Assembly: GCF_017583045.1 (NCBI RefSeq)
Contig: NZ_JAGFBF010000005.1
Location: 1 to 64,000, forward strand
From: Leucobacter tardus
GTDB lineage: Bacteria; Actinomycetota; Actinomycetes; Actinomycetales; Microbacteriaceae
Direction: 5' to 3'
DNA: 64,000 bases
Made by a program: the position numbers and the translations under genes. The notes under the pieces are model-generated. The model was not told the DNA's origin and ran no database searches. It saw only the letters and a program-made list of their open reading frames with translations. Below are positions 35,661 through 46,000 of the stretch, in pieces; positions within the stretch are counted from its first letter, which is position 1, and each line of letters starts with the position of its first letter.

Positions 35661-36805
35661 AGCGACCGGGAGGGTTCGAGCGCGGTGCTGATCCGGAGGA
35701 GCCGGATCGCGCCGAAGCCGAGGAGTCCGCGCCGCGCGGTCTGCTCGGCCGGTTCTCGCGACGCGTTCAGGAGAGTGCTCCCGAGAACGACCCCCGGGAC
35801 CCGACGGGCGAGTCGCCCGGCGACGGCGCGGACACCGCTGTGGGGCGTGCGGTGCGCGACGCGATGCGTCCCGGTGAGGGCAGCGTCGCCGCTGAGACGG
35901 TGGATCTGGGGGAGGCGCGCCTCGCTCGCGAGAGTCGCAGTCGGCCCGAAGCCCCGTCGACCGATCTCACGCGAGCCGCAGCGGGGTCGGGAGTGCTCGA
36001 GCGCGCTCGCGAGCGGTTCCGGGCAGAACCCGACCCCGTGCGGGTGGCCGGCCGTGAGGTGCGGCGCGCGCGCCGTCGCCGGAAGCGGCAGGAGCGTCGC
36101 GAACAGCGCCGGTTCTCCGTCCAGGCTCGTCGTCGCAAGCGCAATTGGCTCATCGCCCTCGGTGCGGTCGGTGCGCTCGCCCTGACCGTCGTGGTCGGAG
36201 TCTTCACGCCGTTGATGGCGGTGCAGGACATCCGGGTGGACGGTGCATCTCAGGTGTCAGAGGAGGAGATCGCCGGTGCGCTCGAGCGATTCTCGGGTGT
36301 TCCGCTCGCGCTCGTCGACGATCGCGAGATCCATCGCGCACTCGAACTGTATCCGCTGATCCAGCGCTACGGAGTCGAGCGCGTGCCGCCCCACACGCTC
36401 GTCGTGCGCATCGAAGAGCGCACGCCCGTTCTCGCCGTCGATCGGGACGACCGGTTCGACCTCTACGACCCCGCGGGCGTTCTCCTCGATCGCACCGAAG
36501 AGCGTCCTGAAGGCGTGCCTCTGGCGACCGACGGTCTCAGCAACGTGGCGTCGGACACCTACGCCTCCGCGGCGACGGTGCTGCGCGATATGCCGGACGA
36601 TCTGCGGTCGCGCATCTCGACGGCCTCCGCCACCAGTGCACAGAATCTGAGTTTCGACCTGGATAGCGGGATCGAGGTCGTCTGGGGAGAGGCCACGAAG
36701 ACGAATCGGAAAGTCGAGGTGCTTGAGTCGATGCTGACCGCTCTGGAGGGTAAAGACGTCGAGGTCATCGATGTCTCGTCGACCGAGGGTCCGGTCTTCC
36801 GCTGA
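35657..36805 (+). CDS. ftsQ: Cell division protein FtsQ/DivIB
   Basis: Bitopic divisome protein of 382 residues. A long polar, acidic then strongly basic cytoplasmic region (~1-165, with [17 protein letters not shown]) leads to one transmembrane helix (~168-190), a POTRA domain ([17 protein letters not shown] onward) and the FtsQ beta domain. The cytoplasmic region is longer than in most FtsQ proteins. GTG start overlaps the murC stop. The 155 bp after the stop separate it from ftsZ. Confidence 0.9.
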   Translation: MKRPGGFERGADPEEPDRAEAEESAPRGLLGRFSRRVQESAPENDPRDPTGESPGDGADTAVGRAVRDAMRPGEGSVAAETVDLGEARLARESRSRPEAPSTDLTRAAAGSGVLERARERFRAEPDPVRVAGREVRRARRRRKRQERREQRRFSVQARRRKRNWLIALGAVGALALTVVVGVFTPLMAVQDIRVDGASQVSEEEIAGALERFSGVPLALVDDREIHRALELYPLIQRYGVERVPPHTLVVRIEERTPVLAVDRDDRFDLYDPAGVLLDRTEERPEGVPLATDGLSNVASDTYASAATVLRDMPDDLRSRISTASATSAQNLSFDLDSGIEVVWGEATKTNRKVEVLESMLTALEGKDVEVIDVSSTEGPVFR

Positions 36806-36915
36806 GCACTTCGGTGGAGTTTTCGCTGACGAGTCGCGACGCGCCGGTGTGTCTCTTCGCGAATCCCCGGTGCAGACCGTAGTTTGGGGGCTGTCAATGT
36901 ATACCCGAATACTAA

Positions 36916-36942
36916 CTTTCACCTTCAACTAGAGGGTGAAGG
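36916..36942 (+). promoter_or_regulatory. Hairpin in the ftsZ leader
   Basis: CTTTCACC (36916-36923) and GGTGAAGG (36935-36942) form an 8-bp stem with one G-T pair and an 11-nt loop, ending just before the ftsZ Shine-Dalgarno. An AT-rich stretch (GTATACC, GAATACTAAC; 36899-36915) immediately upstream, unusual in this GC-rich DNA, probably carries the ftsZ promoter. Confidence 0.45.
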
Positions 36943-36960
36943 TTGAGGGGGAGGACCCAG

Positions 36961-38181
36961 GTGTCAGCGAACCAGAACTATCTCGCGGTGATTAAGGTCG
37001 TCGGTGTCGGCGGCGGCGGCGTCAACGCCGTCAACCGAATGATCGAGCTCGGCCTGCGGGGCGTCGAGTTCATCGCCGTCAACACCGACGCTCAGGCGCT
37101 GCTGTTGAGCGACGCCGACGTGAAGCTCGATGTCGGGCGCGAGCTCACTCGAGGTCTCGGAGCCGGCGCGGATCCCGAGGTCGGGCGCCGTGCCGCTGAA
37201 GATCATGCGGAGGAGATCGAGGAGGCGCTGACCGGCGCCGACATGGTCTTCGTCACCGCGGGCGAGGGCGGCGGAACCGGAACCGGTGCTGCTCCTGTCG
37301 TCGCTCGGATCGCGAAATCCGTGGGTGCCCTGACCATCGGCGTCGTCACCCGTCCCTTCAGCTTCGAGGGTAAGCGCCGCGCCGCACAGGCAGACGCCGG
37401 TGTCCACGCGCTCCGCGAGGCCGTCGACACGCTCATCGTCGTGCCGAACGACCGACTGCTCGAGATCAGCGAGCCCGGCATCAGCATGATCGAGGCGTTC
37501 GCTGCCGCCGATCAGGTCCTGCTCGCCGGCGTTCAGGGCATCACGGACCTCATCACGACGCCCGGCCTCATCAACCTCGACTTCGCCGACGTGAAGTCCG
37601 TGATGCAGGGCGCGGGTGCCGCGCTGATGGGCATCGGGTCCGCACGCGGAGCGGACCGCGCGATCAAGGCAGCGGAACTCGCGGTCGCGTCGCCGCTCTT
37701 GGAGGCCTCGGTGGAGGGTGCGCACGGTGTGCTCCTCTCCATCCAGGGGTCCTCGAACCTCGCCCTCAGCGAGATCTACGAGGCCTCGTCGCTGGTCCAG
37801 GATGTGGTGCACCCCGAAGCCAACATCATCTTCGGTACCGTTATCGACGACACCCTCGGTGACGAGGTGCGCGTCACGGTCATCGCGGCAGGCTTCGACA
37901 CCGAGCCGTCATCGGCGACCGGCAAGAACGAGACCGAGCGCGGTCGCCGAGGCAGCCACGTCGAGACGCTCGAAGAAGCGGGCCAGGGGCGTCCGTCGGG
38001 TGCAGAGGGTGCTGCCGCGGGCGCCGCCGTGGCAGGTGCGGGCGTTGCAGCCGCCGCAGCGCCGATCGAGTCCGACTCCTTCAGCGAAGAGATCTCGCAC
38101 CCGCCGGTCGAGTCGCAGATCTCCGACCCGGCGTTCGACGGCGACGATCTCGACCTCGACATTCCCGAGTTCCTGCGCTGA
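36961..38181 (+). CDS. ftsZ: Cell division GTPase FtsZ
   Basis: Tubulin-like GTPase forming the Z ring. 406 residues: [14 protein letters not shown], tubulin signature [18 protein letters not shown], synergy loop NLDFADVKS, then an alanine/glycine-rich linker (~330-395) and the conserved C-terminal peptide DLDIPEFLR that docks SepF and other partners. GTG 36961 is set by GGAGGA 5 nt upstream. The preceding non-coding DNA and leader hairpin imply its own promoter, consistent with control by FtsR in relatives. yggS follows after 3 bp. Confidence 0.97.
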   Translation: MSANQNYLAVIKVVGVGGGGVNAVNRMIELGLRGVEFIAVNTDAQALLLSDADVKLDVGRELTRGLGAGADPEVGRRAAEDHAEEIEEALTGADMVFVTAGEGGGTGTGAAPVVARIAKSVGALTIGVVTRPFSFEGKRRAAQADAGVHALREAVDTLIVVPNDRLLEISEPGISMIEAFAAADQVLLAGVQGITDLITTPGLINLDFADVKSVMQGAGAALMGIGSARGADRAIKAAELAVASPLLEASVEGAHGVLLSIQGSSNLALSEIYEASSLVQDVVHPEANIIFGTVIDDTLGDEVRVTVIAAGFDTEPSSATGKNETERGRRGSHVETLEEAGQGRPSGAEGAAAGAAVAGAGVAAAAAPIESDSFSEEISHPPVESQISDPAFDGDDLDLDIPEFLR

Positions 38182-38184
38182 CCT

Positions 38185-38880
38185 ATGCCGTCTTCCGAGA
38201 GTGTGGGGGAGCCGGGCCTCTCCGAGCGCCTGGATCAGATGCGCGCCGATATCGCCGAAGCGACGCGTCGGGCGGATCGGGAACCGGATGAACTGACACT
38301 CATCGTCGTGACCAAGTTCCACCCCGCCTCGCTCGTCCGGGAGCTCTGTGCTCTCGGCGTGCGGGACGTGGGTGAGAATCGCCATCAGGAAGCCCAGGCG
38401 AAGGCGGAAGAGCTGGCGCACCTCGATCTGCGCTGGCACTTCGTCGGCCAGCTGCAGACGAAGAAGGCCAGACAGGCGGCGAAGTACGCCCACGCGATCC
38501 ACTCGATCGACCGCACCCGGCTAGTCGATGCACTCGACGACGGCGACCGGGCGATCGACGCGTTCGTGCAGATCAACCTGACAGACGACCCGGGTCGGGG
38601 CGGTGCCGCTCCCGACGAGATCGAGTCGCTCGCCGAGCGCGTTCTGAACTCGCGCGCGCTGCGTCTTCGAGGCGTCATGGCGGTCGCCCCGATCGAAGAG
38701 GATCCGGCACGCGCATTCGCGCGACTGCGCGGATACTCGGATCGCGTCCGTGCGCTGGCCCCCGAGGCCGACGCCATCTCCGCGGGGATGACGCACGACT
38801 ACGCCGAAGCGATCGCCGAGGGTGCGACACACCTCCGCATCGGCACCGCAATCACCGGGAAACGCCCGGAGCACGGTTAG
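38185..38880 (+). CDS. YggS-family pyridoxal phosphate homeostasis protein
   Basis: 231-residue TIM-barrel PLP-binding protein with no known catalytic activity; the family buffers PLP and affects amino-acid metabolism. PLP lysine 44 lies in VTKFHP; other marks are DVGENRHQEA, WHFVGQLQTKK, HSIDR and GATHLRIGTAI. It sits directly between ftsZ and sepF, the common actinobacterial arrangement, but the multicopper-oxidase-like pgeF gene often found here is absent. ATG with no obvious Shine-Dalgarno, so likely coupled to ftsZ translation. Confidence 0.92.
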   Translation: MPSSESVGEPGLSERLDQMRADIAEATRRADREPDELTLIVVTKFHPASLVRELCALGVRDVGENRHQEAQAKAEELAHLDLRWHFVGQLQTKKARQAAKYAHAIHSIDRTRLVDALDDGDRAIDAFVQINLTDDPGRGGAAPDEIESLAERVLNSRALRLRGVMAVAPIEEDPARAFARLRGYSDRVRALAPEADAISAGMTHDYAEAIAEGATHLRIGTAITGKRPEHG

Positions 38881-38913
38881 TCTCGAAAGTATCGGACCGT
38901 TGGGAGAAGAGTA

Positions 38914-39420
38914 ATGAGCAACCCGCTGAAGAAGACGATGGTGTTCCTGGGCCTCGCTGAGGAGGACCTCGAGCAGCAGCAGTCCGCATCCGCGAGTCCC
39001 ACCCCCAAGCCGCAGGCGGCCGAGACGGCGCCGCAGCAGTCCAGCCAGGCGCAGCGCCAGACCTCGCACCGCGGTGCGTCGGTGACGCCGCTGCGCAAGG
39101 TCACCCCCACCAAACCCGTGAGTGCACAAGCTATGAACGAGATCCTGACGGTCCATCCGACGGCCTACCGCGACGCAGCGTCGATCGCCGAGAACTTCCG
39201 CGACGGTGTTCCCGTGATCCTCAACCTGTCCCAGATGAGCGACACGGAGGCCAAGCGTCTCATCGATTTCGCCAGCGGACTGGCCATGGGTCTGCGCGGA
39301 CGCATCGAGCGCGTGACGAGCAAGGTGTTCCTGCTCTCGCCCGAGCACATCGCGATCAGCGGTGACGAGGCGGACTCCACGAACGACAGCGGCTCGTTCT
39401 TCGTCGCTCCGTCCGCCTAA
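38914..39420 (+). CDS. sepF: Cell division protein SepF
   Basis: 168-residue membrane anchor of the Z ring in Gram-positive bacteria lacking FtsA. N-terminal amphipathic helix MSNPLKKTMVFLGLAEE for membrane binding, a Gln/Ala-rich linker, and a C-terminal DUF552 domain (TVHPTAYRDAASIAENF, VILNLSQMSDTEAKRLIDFASGL). It binds the FtsZ C-terminal peptide encoded upstream. ATG with GGGAGAAGAG 5' of it. Confidence 0.95.
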   Translation: MSNPLKKTMVFLGLAEEDLEQQQSASASPTPKPQAAETAPQQSSQAQRQTSHRGASVTPLRKVTPTKPVSAQAMNEILTVHPTAYRDAASIAENFRDGVPVILNLSQMSDTEAKRLIDFASGLAMGLRGRIERVTSKVFLLSPEHIAISGDEADSTNDSGSFFVAPSA

Positions 39421-39432
39421 GCCAGCGCGCCG

Positions 39433-39732
39433 GTGGACATCCTCCTCTTCTCAACGCTGTTCATCCTGCGGCTGGTCATCCGCATCTACATGTTCGTCAT
39501 GTGGGGCAGGTTCATTCTGGACTGGGTACGGGTGTTCAACCCGGCGTTCCGACCCAGGGGCCCGCTCCTCGTGCTGGTCGAGCTGGTGTACACGCTCACC
39601 GACCCGCCGATCAGAATGTTCCGCCGGATCCTCCCCCCGATCCGCCTGGGCCAGATCTCGCTCGACCTCGGGTGGATCCTGACCATGCTGGCCTGCATCA
39701 TCCTGCTCGCATTCATTCCGGTGCCCCGATAG
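39433..39732 (+). CDS. YggT-family membrane protein
   Basis: 99-residue protein with two hydrophobic segments and the family core YTLTDPPIRMFRRILPP. YggT proteins are typical dcw neighbours between sepF and divIVA; their molecular role is unclear, with proposed links to osmotic tolerance and division. GTG start 12 bp after sepF, probably co-transcribed. Confidence 0.9.
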   Translation: MDILLFSTLFILRLVIRIYMFVMWGRFILDWVRVFNPAFRPRGPLLVLVELVYTLTDPPIRMFRRILPPIRLGQISLDLGWILTMLACIILLAFIPVPR

Positions 39733-39807
39733 GGTTACCAACGCGGATTGTTTGCTAGCGTTGTACTCGATCACCCGAGTGATCCCGATAGTGAAAGAGA
39801 CTCTCGA

Positions 39808-40473
39808 ATGGCACTGACACCTGAAGACGTCGTGAATCAGAAGTTCACGATCACGAAGTTCCGAGACGGTTACGACCTGGACCAGGTCGACGACTTCCTG
39901 GACACGATCGTCGAGGAGCTTCGGCAGCACGAGCAGGAGAAGGCCGCGCTCAACGAGCAGATCGAGCGCCTCAACGGTGAACTTGAAGAGGCTCGCGCTG
40001 AGGCGGCACGCGCGACCGAGGCTGCGAACTCGGCTGCACAGGCTACGGACGCCGCACCGGCACGTGAAGCCGCCGAGGAGCGGACCATCGTCGTCGATGC
40101 ACCGGCTCCGGCACCCGCCGAAACCGCGGTGGCCTCGTCGACGAACCAGAACGATGCCATCAAGTCGAGCGCCATGCTGCAGCTCGCGCTCGAACTGCAC
40201 GACAAGCACATCAACGAGGGCGAAGAGAAGCGCGATCAGCTGATCCGCGATGCTCAGGAGACCTCGAAGCAGCTCATCGAGGAGGCGCAGAAGCAGCGCG
40301 CGGACGAGTTGCGCCTGCTCTCCACCGAGCGCACCGAGATCGGCACCAAGATCAAGGACCTTCGCGAGTTCGAGGGCGAGTACCGCAGCACGCTGCGTTC
40401 CTACATTCAGTCGCAGCTCCGCGGTCTCGACGGATCGCCGGAACCCTCGGGCGCGCCCGAGGGCCTCGAGTAG
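39808..40473 (+). CDS. divIVA: DivIVA/Wag31 polar growth scaffold
   Basis: 221-residue coiled-coil protein that binds curved membrane at cell poles and recruits the cell-wall elongation machinery in actinobacteria. Conserved N-terminal lipid-binding domain (LTPEDVVNQKFTITKFRDGYD, DLDQVDDFLDTI), a first coiled coil (~35-80), an Ala/Pro-rich linker and a second coiled coil (~115-205). ATG 39808 gives the typical MALTPEDV N-terminus with AAAGAGA upstream. The 75-bp gap after yggT has TAGCGT and probably a promoter. In mycobacteria the homologue is phosphorylated by PASTA kinases; the threonine site there is not clearly conserved here. Confidence 0.95.
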   Translation: MALTPEDVVNQKFTITKFRDGYDLDQVDDFLDTIVEELRQHEQEKAALNEQIERLNGELEEARAEAARATEAANSAAQATDAAPAREAAEERTIVVDAPAPAPAETAVASSTNQNDAIKSSAMLQLALELHDKHINEGEEKRDQLIRDAQETSKQLIEEAQKQRADELRLLSTERTEIGTKIKDLREFEGEYRSTLRSYIQSQLRGLDGSPEPSGAPEGLE

Positions 40474-40482
40474 TCCCGGAGC

Positions 40483-41184
40483 GTGAACGACGCCCCATCG
40501 ACCGACGGTTCCGTCGAGTCCGGAGCAACTGACGTCAGCTCCACCGACGATCAGCGCCCCGGGCGCCGGATCCGCCGACGTTGGGCACCGTGGGTGCTGC
40601 TCATCGTGGCGGCGGTCTGGTACGGCGTCGACCAGGTGACGAAGCAGTGGGTCGTCACCTCCCTTCCCGAAGGGCGGGCGATCCCGGTGCTGGGCGATGC
40701 CCTGCAGTGGCACTTCGTCCGCAACCCCGGTGCGGCCTTCTCTCTCGCTGAGGGTGCCACCTGGGTATTCACGATCCTGGCCGCGGTCGTCGCCGGGGTG
40801 ATCATCTGGCAGATCCGTCGTCTGGGATCGGTGTGGTGGTCGGTGTTCCTCGGGCTGCTGCTGGGCGGTGTGCTCGGGAATCTCACCGATCGCCTCATCC
40901 GCGAACCCGGCTTCCCCGTCGGCCACGTCATCGACTTCATCTCCACTCCGTGGATGATGCCGGCGATCTACAACGTCGCCGACATCGGCATCGTGTCGGG
41001 CATGGTCCTGTTCGTCGGCATCACGCTGCTGGGGCTGCCGATCGATGGTTCCCCGAGACCACGGAAGACCGACGCTCCAGCCGTGACGCATGACGGCGCC
41101 CCGGCCGACGCGGATCCGGAAACTGCGGAGGCGCTCGACGGGAAGGCGCTCCGCGATGAGACGCGAGACGGGGGACGCGCCTGA
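40483..41184 (+). CDS. lspA: Lipoprotein signal peptidase
   Basis: Membrane aspartyl protease cleaving prolipoproteins at the lipidated cysteine. 233 residues, longer than the usual ~160-200 because of polar N- and C-terminal extensions. Four transmembrane helices, catalytic Asp136 in GNLTDRLIR and Asp167 in YNVADIGI, and [14 protein letters not shown] start 9 bp after divIVA. Stop and start overlap with the pseudouridine synthase gene (TGATG). Confidence 0.95.
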   Translation: MNDAPSTDGSVESGATDVSSTDDQRPGRRIRRRWAPWVLLIVAAVWYGVDQVTKQWVVTSLPEGRAIPVLGDALQWHFVRNPGAAFSLAEGATWVFTILAAVVAGVIIWQIRRLGSVWWSVFLGLLLGGVLGNLTDRLIREPGFPVGHVIDFISTPWMMPAIYNVADIGIVSGMVLFVGITLLGLPIDGSPRPRKTDAPAVTHDGAPADADPETAEALDGKALRDETRDGGRA

Positions 41185-42104
41185 TGGAGCACCGGAGTCT
41201 TCCGGTGCCCGACGGCCTCATCGGTGAGCGGGCCGATGCCGCGCTCGCGAAGATGCTCGGATTCTCCCGGAGCGTCGCCGCCGATATCGCCGCCGCGGGC
41301 GGCGTGCACCTCGATGGACGTCCGCTCGGAAAGTCGGACCGGCTGACCGCCGATGGTTGGCTCGAAGTCAGCTGGGAGGCGAAGACCGGACCCGAGGTCG
41401 TGCCGGTCCACCTCCCCGATCTGGGCATCGTGCACGATGACGCGGACATCGTGGTCGTCGACAAGCCGGCAGGCGTCGCCGCGCACCCGTCGCTCGGCTG
41501 GAACGGGCCAACGGTGCTCGGTGCACTCGCGGGAGCGGGCTATCGCATCGCCACCTCGGGCGCGCCGGAACGACAGGGCGTGGTGCATCGACTCGACGCG
41601 GGCACCAGCGGCCTCATGGTCGTCGCGAAGAGCGAGCACGCGTACACGGTGCTGAAGCGCGCGTTCAAAGAGCGCGAGGTCGAGAAGATCTACCACTCCG
41701 TCGTGCAGGGCCACCCCGATCCGTTCTCCGGCACGATCGAGGGCCCCATCGGGCGGCACCCCGGTTCGGAGTGGAAGTTCGCGGTCACCGCGGAGGGCAA
41801 GCCGTCGGTGACCCACTACGAGACGATCGAAGCGTTCCCGTACGCGACGCTCCTCGAAGTGGAACTCGAGACGGGACGGACGCATCAGATCCGCGTACAC
41901 ATGTCGGCGCAGCGCCATCCGTGCGTGGGCGACACCATGTACGGCGCGGACCCGACACTCTCCGAACGCCTCGGCCTCTCACGCCAGTGGTTGCACGCCA
42001 TGCGTCTCGGATTCGCGCACCCGGCGACGGGCGACACCGTCTCGTTCGAGAGCACGTACCCGCACGACCTGCAGCACGCGCTCGACGTCCTCTCGGGCGA
42101 GTAG
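41184..42104 (+). CDS. RluA/RluD-family pseudouridine synthase
   Basis: 306-residue rRNA pseudouridine synthase with an N-terminal S4-like RNA-binding domain (~1-75) and a catalytic domain holding [10 protein letters not shown] (catalytic Asp138), [12 protein letters not shown] and GRTHQIRVH. The lspA-rluD pair is typical of actinobacteria (Rv1539-Rv1540). Modified site (probably 23S rRNA helix 69) is inferred by family, not shown. Confidence 0.92.
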   Translation: MEHRSLPVPDGLIGERADAALAKMLGFSRSVAADIAAAGGVHLDGRPLGKSDRLTADGWLEVSWEAKTGPEVVPVHLPDLGIVHDDADIVVVDKPAGVAAHPSLGWNGPTVLGALAGAGYRIATSGAPERQGVVHRLDAGTSGLMVVAKSEHAYTVLKRAFKEREVEKIYHSVVQGHPDPFSGTIEGPIGRHPGSEWKFAVTAEGKPSVTHYETIEAFPYATLLEVELETGRTHQIRVHMSAQRHPCVGDTMYGADPTLSERLGLSRQWLHAMRLGFAHPATGDTVSFESTYPHDLQHALDVLSGE

Positions 42105-42193
42105 ATCCGCTCTCGCTCGGGCGTCTCGAGGCTCGTCTTCCGGCGTCCGCGCCAGTAGTCTCGACGGAGAAGCCCACCGTCGAAAGGATGCCC

Positions 42194-42505
42194 ATGTCGG
42201 TCGTCAAGATCAACGCCATCACCGTTCCCGAGGGATCGGGTGCCGAACTCGAGCAGCGCTTCGCCGCCCGCAAGCACGCCGTCGACGGGTCGCCAGGCTT
42301 CCTCGGATTCGAACTGCTGCGGCCGACGCAGGGTGAAACCCGGTACTTCGTCATCACCCGCTGGGAGTCCGAAGCAGACTTCGTCGCCTGGCGCGACTCG
42401 CGCAGCAACGCGAACGCCCACGCCGCCCCGGAGGGCGAAGCGCCGCGAAAGCCGGTCGCGAGCGGTGCCGACCTGCTCGAGTTCGAGGTCGTCGAGCTCG
42501 ATTGA
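42194..42505 (+). CDS. Antibiotic biosynthesis monooxygenase (ABM) domain protein
   Basis: 103-residue ferredoxin-like dimeric alpha/beta-barrel protein: INAITVPEGSGAELEQRFAA, GSPGFLGFELLRP and YFVITRWESEADFVAWRDS. The family includes quinol/anthrone monooxygenases and IsdG-type haem oxygenases; the NFF-type catalytic residues of IsdG are not evident, so the substrate is unknown. ATG 42194 with GAAAGG 6 nt upstream; ATG 42188 would leave no room. TAGTCT at 42156-42161 is a likely -10. Confidence 0.82.
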   Translation: MSVVKINAITVPEGSGAELEQRFAARKHAVDGSPGFLGFELLRPTQGETRYFVITRWESEADFVAWRDSRSNANAHAAPEGEAPRKPVASGADLLEFEVVELD

Positions 42506-42852
42506 GCGCTCCCGCACGTGCCGACCTGGTGCGACTGCGCGCGACGGCAGAGGACCGGGAGGCGCGCGCACGGGCCGCCCTTGACGCTCTGACGAGGGAC
42601 CGCGTCGGAGAGGCCGACGACGATGAGCACGATCCCGAGGGCGTCACCCTCTCATCCGAGTGGTCGAGACTGCACGGGCTGTTGGACGCCGCGATCGCCG
42701 ATGCCGAGCAGAGCGACGCCGCCCTCATCCGCTGGGACGCGGGCGCCTACGGGATCTGCATCGACTGCCGTCGCGCCATCCCCGCGGCGCGCCTCGAGGC
42801 GCGACCCTTCGCGGACCGCTGCGTCCCGTGCGCGGAGCGCGCCGGGCACTGA
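42502..42852 (+). CDS. DksA/TraR-type C4 zinc finger protein
   Basis: 116-residue protein with an N-terminal alpha-helical hairpin rich in Arg, Ala and Asp, and a C-terminal zinc finger C-IDC ... C-VPC (GICIDCRRAIPAARLEARPFADRC). Proteins of this type can act on RNA polymerase through the secondary channel; regulation here is inferred. The start is TTG, overlapping the upstream stop (TTGA), so its translation depends on the monooxygenase-like gene. Confidence 0.82.
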   Translation: MSAPARADLVRLRATAEDREARARAALDALTRDRVGEADDDEHDPEGVTLSSEWSRLHGLLDAAIADAEQSDAALIRWDAGAYGICIDCRRAIPAARLEARPFADRCVPCAERAGH

Positions 42853-42890
42853 GCCGGCCCGCTGAGCCTGCGCCCCGACCCCACCCCGCC

Positions 42891-42957
42891 CTCGCCGAGA
42901 TTGCAGTTTGTCGGCTTTCGGTACCAGTGAAGCCAGCAGAAGTGCAATCTCGGCGAG
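42891..42957. repeat. 57-nt inverted-repeat element, copy B, with 15-bp arms
   Basis: Perfect arms CTCGCCGAGATTGCA (42891-42905) and TGCAATCTCGGCGAG (42943-42957). A central GGCTT / AAGCC hairpin (42913-42917, 42930-42934) lies inside. The CGAGATT core and AATCTCG core are 43 nt apart, exactly as in copy A at 22096-22152. It lies in the 218-bp gap before dnaE and has no T-tract. Confidence 0.7.
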
Positions 42958-43070
42958 GGATCGCGCCAAGGTGCCGCCCGCCGCGCCGACGGATCGCGCC
43001 GTCGCGGGCGAGCGGTATCCTGGGGTGGCACGGCCAGGCAGGCACGGTGCGCGACGAACGAGGAGCGCGA

Positions 43071-46000
43071 TTGGCGAACCAGGACAGCTTCGTACATCTG
43101 CACACGCACAGCGAGTACTCGATGCTCGACGGAGCTGCGCGCGTCGGCGATCTCATGGATGCGGTCGTGGCGCAGAACATGCCGGCGATCGCCGTCACGG
43201 ACCACGGCAACACCTTCGGCGCGTTCGATTTCTGGAAGCAGGCGAAGGATCGGGGCGTGAACCCGATCATCGGTATCGAGGCGTATCTCACTCCGGGCAC
43301 GCATCGCGGCGATCGCACGCGCGTGAAGTGGGGCGACGGTGCGGGCGACGACGTGTCGGGTGCGGGCGCCTACACGCATATGACGCTGCTGTCGGAGTCG
43401 ACTGCCGGCATGCACAATCTCTTCCGGCTGTCGAGTTACGCGTCGCTGCAGGGCTACTACTTCAAGCCTCGCATGGACCGTGAACTGCTGCAGACGTACG
43501 GGAAGGGCATCATCGCGACGACGGGATGCCCCTCCGGCGAGGTGCAGACGCGTCTGCGCCTGGGCCAGTACGATGAGGCGCGGAAGGCGGCGGCCGAGTT
43601 CCAGGACATCTTCGGCAAAGAGAACTTCTTCTGCGAGCTCATGGATCACGGACTCGACATCGAGCGCCAGGTGCAGAGCGATCTGCTCCGACTCTCCAAA
43701 GATCTGCAGATCCCGCTCGTCGCGACGAACGACCTCCACTACGTGCATGAGGCCGATGCCGAGGCGCACTCGGCACTCCTGTGCGTGCAGTCCGGGTCGC
43801 GACTCGACGACCCGAACCGCTTCCAGTTCAACGGGTCGGGCTACTACCTCAAATCGGCTGCGGAGATGCGGCACCTGTTCCGCGACTACCCGGAGGCGTG
43901 CGACAACACCCTGCTCATCGCCGAACGGTGCTCGACCGAGTTCAACACGTCCGCCAACTACATGCCGAACTTCCCGGTTCCCGAAGGCGAGAGCGAGGAG
44001 AGCTGGTTCGTGAAGGAGGTCGAGCGCGGCCTCCATTACCGGTATCCGAGCGGCATCCCCGATGAGGTGCGCAAGCAGGCCGAGTACGAGATCGGCGTGA
44101 TCGTGCAGATGGGATTCCCCGGCTACTTCCTCGTCGTCGCCGACTTCATCAACTGGTCGAAAGACAACGGGATCCGGGTGGGCCCCGGTCGCGGTTCGGG
44201 TGCCGGTTCCATGGTCGCCTACGCGATGAGGATCACTGACCTCGACCCTCTGCAGCACGGGCTCATCTTCGAGCGCTTCCTCAACCCGGATCGCGTCTCC
44301 ATGCCCGACTTCGACGTCGACTTCGATGATCGCCGTCGCGGCGAGGTCATCAAGTACGTGACCGAGAAGTACGGCGATGAGCGGGTCGCCCAGATCGTCA
44401 CGTACGGCACGATCAAGTCGAAGCAGGCGCTGAAGGACTCGAGCCGCGTGCTCGGGTTCCCCTTCGGCATGGGGGAGAAGCTCACGAAGGCGATGCCCCC
44501 GGCGGTGATGGCGAAAGACATCCCGCTCGCCGGCATTACGAACCCCGAGCATCCGCGGTACAAGGAAGCAGCGGAATTTCGCACCGTGATCGCCGAGGAT
44601 CCGGAGGCGAAACTCGTGTACGACACCGCGCTCGGGCTCGAGGGGCTCAAACGACAGTGGGGCGTCCATGCCGCGGGTGTGATCATGTCGAGCGACCCGC
44701 TCATCGACATCATCCCGCTGCAGAAGCGGGAGCAGGACGGCCAGATCGTCACGCAGTTCGATTATCCGACCTGCGAGGGTCTCGGCCTCATCAAGATGGA
44801 CTTCCTGGGACTGCGCAACCTCACGATCATCTCGGATGCGATCGAGAACATTCGCGAGAACCGCGACGAGGAACTCGATCTCGAAACCCTCGAACTCGAA
44901 GACCAGGCATCGTACGACCTCCTCGCCAAGGGCGATACGCTCGGTGTCTTCCAGCTCGACGGCGGTCCGATGCGTGGTCTGCTCCGGCTGATGAAGCCCG
45001 ACAACTTCGAGGACATCTCCGCCGTCCTCGCCCTCTACCGACCGGGACCGATGGGCGCCGACTCCCACACCAACTACGCGCTGCGCAAGAACGGTCTGCA
45101 GGAGATCACCCCGATCCATCCGGAGCTCGAGGAACCGCTCCGCGATGTCCTCGACACGACATACGGGCTCATCATCTACCAGGAGCAGGTGATGTCGATC
45201 GCTCAGAAGGTCGCCGGTTTCTCCTTGGGGCAAGCCGATATTCTGCGACGGGCGATGGGCAAGAAGAAGAAGTCGGAGCTCGATAAGCAGTACGCCGGCT
45301 TCTCGCAGGGCATGAAGGATCGGGGGTACTCCGAAGCAGCCGTTACGGCGCTGTGGAACATTCTGCTGCCCTTCTCGGACTATGCCTTCAACAAGGCGCA
45401 CTCGGCGGCATACGGGCTGGTGAGCTACTGGACGGCCTACCTGAAGGCGCATTATCCGGCCGAGTACATGGCGGCGCTCTTGACGAGCGTCGGAGACTCG
45501 AAAGACAAGCTGGCGCTGTATCTCAACGAGTGCCGGCGTATGGGCATCAAGGTGCTGCCACCCGATGTGAACACGTCGGTGGTCAACTTCGCCGCAGTCG
45601 GCGACGACATCAGGTTCGGTCTCGGTGCGATTCGCAACGTTGGCGTGCACGTCGTGGAGGGCATCCGTCAGGCTCGCGAGCGCGAGGGCGACTTCGTGAC
45701 GTTCCACGAGTTCTTGAAGCAGGTGCCGATGCCGGTGCTGAACAAGCGCACCATCGAGTCCTTGATCAAGGCGGGAGCCTTCGACATGATGCGGGCGACC
45801 CGTCGCGCGCTGGTGGAGATCCACGAGACCGCCGTCGAAAGTGCCGTGAAGCAGAAGCGGGACGCCGAGAACGGGAACGTCGGGTTCGATTTCGACAGTC
45901 TGTTCGCCGAGGCGGCCGAGCAGGGGGACGACACCGTCGCCGAATCACAGGTACCCGATCGACCCGAGTGGACGAAGAAGGACAAGCTGGCGTTCGAGCG

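Noticed and set aside
41771-42193. N-terminal extension of the monooxygenase-like protein
   Set aside because: It overlaps the pseudouridine synthase gene in another frame and is Arg-rich; ATG 42194 with GAAAGG gives the normal family N-terminus.
42853-43070. Small gene or intrinsic terminator before dnaE
   Set aside because: The 15-bp inverted repeat has a 37-nt spacer and no T-tract, unlike an intrinsic terminator, and no open frame with a ribosome site is present apart from dnaE.
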